In this document: positions 13,623-17,921 of the stretch, piece after piece
Layout: every line of letters starts with the position of its first letter
Position numbering within the stretch: the first letter of the stretch is position 1
NCBI GenBank assembly: GCA_964544155.1
Contig: CAZJAH010000052.1
Span: 1 to 17,921, forward strand
Source: CAZJAH01 sp964544155
GTDB lineage: Bacteria > Bacteroidota > Ignavibacteria > Kapaibacteriales > UBA2268
Direction: 5' to 3'
Length of the DNA: 17,921 nt
Program-made: the position numbers and the translations under genes
The notes under the pieces: model-generated
Database searches by the model: none
What the model was told of the DNA's origin: nothing
The model's input: only the letters and a program-made list of their open reading frames with translations

Positions 13623-14573
13623 ATGAGATTACCCGAACTTAACGACGTACTCGCGGCAATAACAAGGATAAAAGGAATCGCTCACGAAACGCCTGTCATG
13701 ACATCACTTAGCATTAATGATATAGCGGATTGCGAATTATTTTTTAAATGTGAAAATATGCAGCGTGTGGGCGCCTTCAAGTTTAGGGGCGCCACTAACG
13801 CCGTAAGAAACCTGAGCAACGCGCAGTCGGAAAAAGGCGTTGCCACACATTCATCGGGCAACCACGCGCAGGCTCTTGCACTGGCGGCAAGAATGAGGGA
13901 TATCCCGGCGTATATAGTGATGCCTGAAAATTCACCCAAAGTAAAAAAGGATGCCGTCAGAAGCTACGGCGCGGAAATTACTTACTGCAAGCCCACGCTT
14001 GAGGCACGTGAGTCCACATTAGAGGAAGTGATAAAGGATACCGGCGCGGTATTTATTCATCCCTATAATAATTTTGATGTGATAGCCGGCCAGGCCACAG
14101 CGGCATTCGAATTTTTGAGTGAGATAAGAACAGCCGATTATGTAATTACACCTGTAGGCGGCGGCGGACTGCTGGGCGGAACTTCCATAAGCGTGAAAGC
14201 GCTCAGCCCTGATACCAAAGTAATCGGAGCCGAACCCGAGGGCGCTGATGATGCCAAAAGGTCATTTGAAAGCGGTGAGATTCAGCCCTCGATCGATCCG
14301 CGCACTGTTTGCGACGGGCTGCTGACATCGCTCGGCAAAATGAATTTTGAGATAATTAAAAATAATGTCTGGGATATACTCACCGTCGGAGATGACATAA
14401 TTATCGAGGCCATGAAACTCATCTGGCAAAGGATGAAGATTATCGTGGAGCCGTCAGCGGCTGTGCCTTTGGCAGTTGTTCTTAAGAACCCCGATATATT
14501 TATGAATAAAAGAATAGGTATAATATTATCGGGAGGCAATGTTGATCTGGAAAAGCTTCCCCTGAATAATTGA
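13623..14573 (+). CDS. Serine racemase / threonine-serine dehydratase-like PLP enzyme
   Basis: A fold-type II pyridoxal phosphate enzyme of 316 residues, acting on L-serine or L-threonine (dehydration to a 2-oxo acid plus ammonia, or racemisation). FKFRGA (52-57) gives the PLP lysine K53, GGGG (179-182) is the phosphate-binding loop, and SGGNVDL near 302-308 contacts the cofactor. HSSGNHAQA (76-84) includes S78, at the position of the serine racemase re-face base. E204, A208 and D210 match the Mg/Ca site of eukaryotic serine racemase. There is no C-terminal ACT domain, so it is not the feedback-controlled biosynthetic IlvA form. Racemase versus catabolic dehydratase cannot be settled from sequence. 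It is translationally close to the phosphatase gene (8-nt gap) and has no clear ribosome binding site. Confidence 0.88.
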   Translation: MRLPELNDVLAAITRIKGIAHETPVMTSLSINDIADCELFFKCENMQRVGAFKFRGATNAVRNLSNAQSEKGVATHSSGNHAQALALAARMRDIPAYIVMPENSPKVKKDAVRSYGAEITYCKPTLEARESTLEEVIKDTGAVFIHPYNNFDVIAGQATAAFEFLSEIRTADYVITPVGGGGLLGGTSISVKALSPDTKVIGAEPEGADDAKRSFESGEIQPSIDPRTVCDGLLTSLGKMNFEIIKNNVWDILTVGDDIIIEAMKLIWQRMKIIVEPSAAVPLAVVLKNPDIFMNKRIGIILSGGNVDLEKLPLNN

Positions 14574-14597
14574 TTTTTATAATTTTGAGGAATTGAA

Positions 14598-15347
14598 TTG
14601 AGCAGTCAGAACGTATTTATCACAGGAGCTTCTAAGGGCATAGGAGAGGGCCTTGTATTGGAATATGCAAAAAGGGGCCACAGGCTGGTTATTTGCGCGA
14701 GGAGTGAAGACAGCCTAAAAGGATTATCGGAAAAGATCAACTCTGCCGGAGGGGAATGTTATTACATAGTATGTGACGTGACCAGCCGTGCTGACGTGGA
14801 AAAAGCAGTCGATTTTTCCCTGGAAAAGCTCGGCTCGATAGATATAGCCATACTTAACGCAGGCATTGGAGAGCACAACCGCTTCGATAATTTCGATGTG
14901 GAATCCATGGAGAAAACCTTCCGGGTTAATGTTTTCGGCCTGGTTTACGGCCTTGCTTATCTTATACCTTTAATGAAAAAGCAGGGAAGCGGAAAAATCG
15001 CAGGCATAAGCTCTCTGGCGGAAACAAGAGGAATGCCCGGTGCCGGCCCTTACTGCGCGAGCAAAGCCGCAGCATCACATCTGTTGGAGGCCGCCAGAAT
15101 AGAGAACCAGTTTGAGAATTTCAATATTATAACTGTAAAGCCAGGCTTTATCAAAACCGATTTGGTCAAAAAGAATCAATACAAAATGCCATTTCTCATG
15201 GAAGTGGATAAGGCCGTGGAGATAATCATAGAGGGAATTGAAAAAAACAAAAGCATTATAGCTTTTCCGCTGCCCATGCGAATTGGCTCTACCTTAGCTA
15301 AAATCTTCCCTGACTCGCTGATGAAATTTATGTTCAGGAAGAGTTGA
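14598..15347 (+). CDS. Short-chain dehydrogenase/reductase (SDR)
   Basis: A classical NAD(P)-dependent SDR of 249 residues. The Rossmann motif TGASKGIG is at 9-16, followed by NAG (87-89), N111, catalytic S139, and Y152-x3-K156 (YCASK); the S-to-Y spacing of 13 is canonical. R35 after the second strand suggests a preference for NADP, which is an inference. The C terminus (about 225-249) is hydrophobic and basic and may touch the membrane. The likely start is TTG at 14598, supported by GAGG at 14587-14590 with 7 nt spacing; the reading begins MSSQNVFITGA, so nothing upstream is needed. It is the third gene of the run with the phosphatase and the PLP enzyme. The substrate is unknown. Confidence 0.88.
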   Translation: MSSQNVFITGASKGIGEGLVLEYAKRGHRLVICARSEDSLKGLSEKINSAGGECYYIVCDVTSRADVEKAVDFSLEKLGSIDIAILNAGIGEHNRFDNFDVESMEKTFRVNVFGLVYGLAYLIPLMKKQGSGKIAGISSLAETRGMPGAGPYCASKAAASHLLEAARIENQFENFNIITVKPGFIKTDLVKKNQYKMPFLMEVDKAVEIIIEGIEKNKSIIAFPLPMRIGSTLAKIFPDSLMKFMFRKS

Positions 15348-15390
15348 CAAGTGGATGATTTCTGGTTTTATTTGTTTTATTAGAAATTCG

Positions 15391-15408
15391 ATTATCAAAA
15401 TTGATAAT
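15391..15408. repeat. 18-nt dyad between the SDR gene and rsgA
   Basis: ATTATCAA is followed by AA and its exact inverse TTGATAAT. There is no T tract behind it, so it is a poor intrinsic terminator. It may be an operator for rsgA, whose -7 element lies 75 bp downstream, or a weak transcript end for the SDR gene. Confidence 0.3.
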
Positions 15409-15483
15409 AAGCAGACTACATTTTCAGGCAACTTTTCCTCCGCGCAGACGTAAAGAATCACAGCATTAAGTTAACAACAATTA

Positions 15484-15491
15484 TAGTTTTG
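15484..15491 (+). promoter_or_regulatory. -7 promoter element for rsgA
   Basis: TAGTTTTG matches TAnnTTTG exactly and is identical to the element before nrdJ. Only 7 nt lie between it and the ATG at 15499, which predicts a leaderless or almost leaderless transcript. No Shine-Dalgarno sequence is present. Confidence 0.45.
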
Positions 15492-15498
15492 AAAAAAC

Positions 15499-16563
15499 AT
15501 GAAACTTGAGGATTTAGGCTACAATGCCGGTTGGGAAAAGCTAAGGTTTGATCAGGGCCTTGGTGACTTTACCATAGGCAGGGTTATTGAAGAGCATAAG
15601 GAAAGGTACGTAGTAAAAACCGAAACCGGCGATTTGGAAGCCGAAGTCACAGGCAACCTGCGTTTTTCGGCGCAGGGCCGGGAGGATTTCCCCGCAGTAG
15701 GTGATTGGGTGGCGCTTATAAGCTATGATGATGATTTTGCGGTCATCCATAAGATATTACCCAGAATATCGGTTATTACCCGGCAGGCTGTGGGCCATTA
15801 CGGGGAAGTACAGATCATTGCCGCGAATATCGACTATGCTTTTCTGGTACAGGCAGTTGACAGGGATTTCAATATCAACAGGCTTGAGCGCTATCTGACG
15901 ATATGCCATGCATCAAAGGTCAGCCCTGTAATTATTCTGACAAAAACCGACCTGATCGATGCACAAAGGCTTGAAGAAATTATTGAGGGAATTAATAAAC
16001 GTCATAAAAATATACCGGTTGCCGCTATTAGTAATGAAACCCGATCTGGATACGATAGGCTTCTGGAGCTTTTCGAAAAGGGTAAGTCCTACTGTATGTT
16101 AGGCTCTTCAGGTGTCGGAAAGTCCACACTGATGAATAATCTTTCAGGCAAAGCTATGATGAAAACGGACGCGATCAGCCAATCCACGAATAAAGGCAGA
16201 CACATTACCAGCCATAGAGAACTCACACTGCTGGATAACGGCGCCATTCTCATCGATAATCCCGGTATGAGGGAAGTAGGAATTGCGGATACCTCCGGCG
16301 GGCTGGAATCGACATTCGACGATATAGCCGCTCTTTCGGAAAATTGCAGGTTTTCGGATTGCACGCATACTCAGGAGTCAGGCTGCGCGGTGATCAAAGC
16401 AGTAGAATCAGGCGAAATTGATAGAAGCTCGTACGAAAATTACCTCAAGATGGAAAAAGAAAAAGCACATTTTGATTCCACGGTTGCGGAAAGGCGCAAG
16501 AAGGAAAAATCTTTCGCAAAAGTATTGAAGAGCTACAAAAAGGAGATGAGAAAAAAAAGGTAG
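15499..16563 (+). CDS. rsgA: Ribosome small subunit-dependent GTPase A
   Basis: RsgA (YjeQ) is a GTPase that checks late maturation of the 30S ribosomal subunit. The 354-residue protein has the usual three parts: an N-terminal OB-fold (about 20-95), a circularly permuted GTPase domain and a zinc-binding C terminus. The permuted motif order is visible: G4 TKTD (148-151), then G1 GSSGVGKST (202-210), switch TNKGRHIT (230-237) and G3 DNPG (253-256). Zinc ligands are C283, C288, H290 and C296. The C terminus is highly basic and suited to rRNA binding. It has its own promoter motif and seems to be transcribed alone. No clear terminator follows before the convergent lipoprotein gene; a 6-bp stem at 16586-16603 lacks a T tail. 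Confidence 0.96.
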   Translation: MKLEDLGYNAGWEKLRFDQGLGDFTIGRVIEEHKERYVVKTETGDLEAEVTGNLRFSAQGREDFPAVGDWVALISYDDDFAVIHKILPRISVITRQAVGHYGEVQIIAANIDYAFLVQAVDRDFNINRLERYLTICHASKVSPVIILTKTDLIDAQRLEEIIEGINKRHKNIPVAAISNETRSGYDRLLELFEKGKSYCMLGSSGVGKSTLMNNLSGKAMMKTDAISQSTNKGRHITSHRELTLLDNGAILIDNPGMREVGIADTSGGLESTFDDIAALSENCRFSDCTHTQESGCAVIKAVESGEIDRSSYENYLKMEKEKAHFDSTVAERRKKEKSFAKVLKSYKKEMRKKR

Positions 16564-16743
16564 GATGCTTTTCAGAATATCAATTTTTTCTGTGTTAAGA
16601 AAATAGTATATTAATTTAAACTTTATTTGTCAAATTCGGTAAAAGCAATAAAATGAATTTCAAAGAACTTTTTAGGATTGGATTTTACATTTATGAGAAT
16701 CAACTTTAAAAACAATATCAAATTAACTTATCAATACAACCCC

Positions 16744-17256
16744 CTAATCAAAATTGGCAATGTCCTGATCATCGATTAATTCACCATCGGGTGAAAATGC
16801 GTAAGTACTATCTTCTTCATCCATGATCACAGTAATCCTATAAAATTCATCGCCGTCGTGCACAATTTTGGCTATGCTTTTGATGATCGGCTCTTTAATC
16901 TGCTCATTCAGTCTGTTAAGGACAGGTTGAGGTAAAGCCCTTGGGCCGCGTTCGTCTTCCTGACGCCAAAGAAGGCCTTCCTCAGTATAGTAGAGTTTAG
17001 TGTATTTGCCGTCTCGCGTAAAATATATTTCGTGGTATTTAATATTATTGATCTCTTTAGTATCATATTCAAATTCTTTAACTTCAGAGAAATCACTGCC
17101 AAATGCTTTAGCCACGGCATCCGGCATTTCATAAAGGGTGTTCTCTGTGGCTTTCTCGTTTACAGGGGTATCCTTATCCGCAAGATGGTCGTCAGAGCGG
17201 TCAGTTTCACAGGAATAAATCAAAAGGGCACTTACTAACAAGCTTAAGTATTTCAT
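16744..17256 (-). CDS. Small lipoprotein with PepSY-like repeats
   Basis: A 170-residue lipoprotein. The signal peptide ends in the lipobox IYSC with C16 as the acylated residue, and an acidic, polar stretch (17-40) forms a tether. Two tandem units of about 60 residues follow (roughly 43-100 and 106-165). Each has a helix starting with a proline-containing P-x-x-V segment, then beta strands rich in Tyr/Phe, and each closes on an acidic or glycine turn (TEEGLLW, SPDGELIDD). This pattern fits the PepSY-like/beta-lactamase-inhibitor-like family common in Bacteroidota; that assignment is by pattern only and moderate. The role is unknown. It is convergent with rsgA and has a 16-bp palindrome 20 bp before its start. 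Confidence 0.75.
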   Translation of the reverse strand: MKYLSLLVSALLIYSCETDRSDDHLADKDTPVNEKATENTLYEMPDAVAKAFGSDFSEVKEFEYDTKEINNIKYHEIYFTRDGKYTKLYYTEEGLLWRQEDERGPRALPQPVLNRLNEQIKEPIIKSIAKIVHDGDEFYRITVIMDEEDSTYAFSPDGELIDDQDIANFD

Positions 17257-17275
17257 TTCTGATTTCCGTTTAAAT

Positions 17276-17291
17276 ATGAATAATTATTCAT
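17276..17291. promoter_or_regulatory. 16-bp perfect palindrome upstream of the lipoprotein gene
   Basis: ATGAATAATTATTCAT is a perfect dyad 20 bp upstream of the minus-strand lipoprotein start codon. It may be an operator or a leader hairpin. It is made almost wholly of A and T, so chance is a real alternative. Confidence 0.3.
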
Positions 17292-17340
17292 TATGATTAA
17301 CTTACGGATATTATTCCGCCTTATTTTACCGATTGGAACC

Positions 17341-17374
17341 AAAAAAAGCCGCGAAGAGTAAAAATCACGGCTTC
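17341..17374 (-). terminator. Intrinsic terminator of the right-edge T9SS cargo gene
   Basis: On the minus strand, AAGCCGTG pairs with CGCGGCTT (8 bp with one G-U wobble), followed by TTTTT. It lies just after the stop codon of the cargo gene and just upstream of the lipoprotein gene, so the two genes appear to be separate transcription units. Confidence 0.75.
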
Positions 17375-17395
17375 ATTTTCTTCGATACCAAAAAT

Positions 17396-17921
17396 TTATC
17401 TTTCAATAGTGAATGACATATCATAAGTCTTACCGGTGCTGATAAAAACCGCATGGTATAGTCCCGGAGCGTATGTTCCTGTTTGAATGGAAATGCCGTC
17501 GCCGGTGGCAGTAATATTATCGATCTTCCTTAACGCGTTGCCCATGCTGTCATAGATTATCAATGTGCCGCGGCTCCTTTCCGGCAGCTCTATACGAACA
17601 AACTCATTCGCGGGATTGGGGTAAGCCTTAAAACTGCTGCTTAAATAATCCTCGATAACCGATGTGACCTGCCTGTAGCATGTGACATCACCTTCTACGG
17701 CGTGGGTATAGCAGTATAGGTTCTCATTGTCGGCAATAAACCTGATCTCCCAGTAAGGATCGCCGAGTATAAGGTCAGGGTCAGGATTTTCATCATTAAT
17801 CAGAAGCGCTACGAACTGAATATAATTATCATCATGTTCGGAATTATAATTCTGGTACACAGATTCAGCTGTAACATTCGCGATCATCTGATCGGTATCG
17901 ATAATATCCGCCATAGTGATC
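17396..17921 (-). CDS. C-terminal part of a T9SS-secreted protein (cut by window edge)
   Basis: The frame is open to the right edge, so the 5' part of the gene lies outside. About 175 residues are visible. The first ~85 are an acidic segment without a family I recognise, containing two cysteines about 11 residues apart in the stretch LYCYTHAVEGDVTCYR. The last ~80 residues, from AYPNPANEFVRIELP to SFTIER, are a T9SS type A sorting domain, with the PNPA start motif, the LIIYDSMGNAL strand and the GLYHAVFI strand. The full protein should carry a signal peptide and be exported across the outer membrane. The ATG at 17914 is probably internal, since no signal peptide follows it. A minus-strand terminator lies directly downstream. 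Confidence 0.85.
   Translation of the reverse strand, partial: ITMADIIDTDQMIANVTAESVYQNYNSEHDDNYIQFVALLINDENPDPDLILGDPYWEIRFIADNENLYCYTHAVEGDVTCYRQVTSVIEDYLSSSFKAYPNPANEFVRIELPERSRGTLIIYDSMGNALRKIDNITATGDGISIQTGTYAPGLYHAVFISTGKTYDMSFTIER

Noticed and set aside
1..17921. CRISPR arrays, insertion sequences, toxin-antitoxin pairs or phage genes
   Set aside because: No regularly spaced direct repeats, transposase, integrase or paired small genes were seen anywhere in the window.

Overview
The window looks like chromosomal DNA from the Bacteroidota/FCB side of the bacterial tree, possibly an Ignavibacteria-, Kapabacteria- or Calditrichota-like lineage. Three signs point there. Two genes (5958-8609 and the one cut by the right edge) end in type IX secretion (T9SS) type A sorting domains. 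Four genes are preceded by the TAnnTTTG -7 promoter motif of Bacteroidota, and two of these have almost no leader. The M49 peptidase carries the pentapeptide zinc motif reported from Caldithrix abyssi. Genes are moderately GC-rich and use AGG/AGA arginine codons; most intergenic DNA is very AT-rich. The exact lineage is an inference.

Layout, left to right. A hairpin terminator (101-125) closes whatever lies upstream and is followed by a LolD-type ABC ATPase (143-841). A convergent PAP2 phosphatase gene follows (937-1530, minus). A 509-bp AT-rich divergent region with several inverted repeats separates it from a full-length class II (B12-dependent) ribonucleotide reductase, nrdJ (2040-5582), which ends in a strong terminator. 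Next come a secreted beta-propeller (Asp-box/VPS10-like) T9SS cargo protein (5958-8609) and a bidirectional terminator. Facing them on the minus strand is a HEAT-like hypothetical gene (8829-9335), whose unusually GC-rich, hairpin-dense 3' region is the least explained stretch here. An AraC/GyrI-like regulator (9638-10594) and a minus-strand lipoprotein of the dipeptidyl peptidase III family (10778-12445) each end in their own terminator.

A divergent promoter region (12446-12558) with a 14-bp palindrome separates the peptidase from a compact three-gene run: a secreted calcineurin-like phosphatase, a serine racemase/threonine dehydratase-like PLP enzyme, and a short-chain dehydrogenase (12559-15347). 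rsgA, a ribosome-assembly GTPase, follows with its own promoter motif (15499-16563). The right end holds two minus-strand genes: a small lipoprotein with PepSY-like repeats, and the 3' part of a second T9SS cargo gene.

The content is mostly housekeeping (lipoprotein export, lipid phosphate turnover, dNTP synthesis, 30S maturation) mixed with envelope or secreted proteins. I found no mobile element, CRISPR array, tRNA or rRNA, and no clear multi-gene system of a new type. The observations most worth following are the HEVSH-type DPP III lipoprotein, the GC-rich structured 3' region at 8664-8828, the ribosome binding site inside the AraC/GyrI gene, and the possible structured leader or operators upstream of nrdJ.
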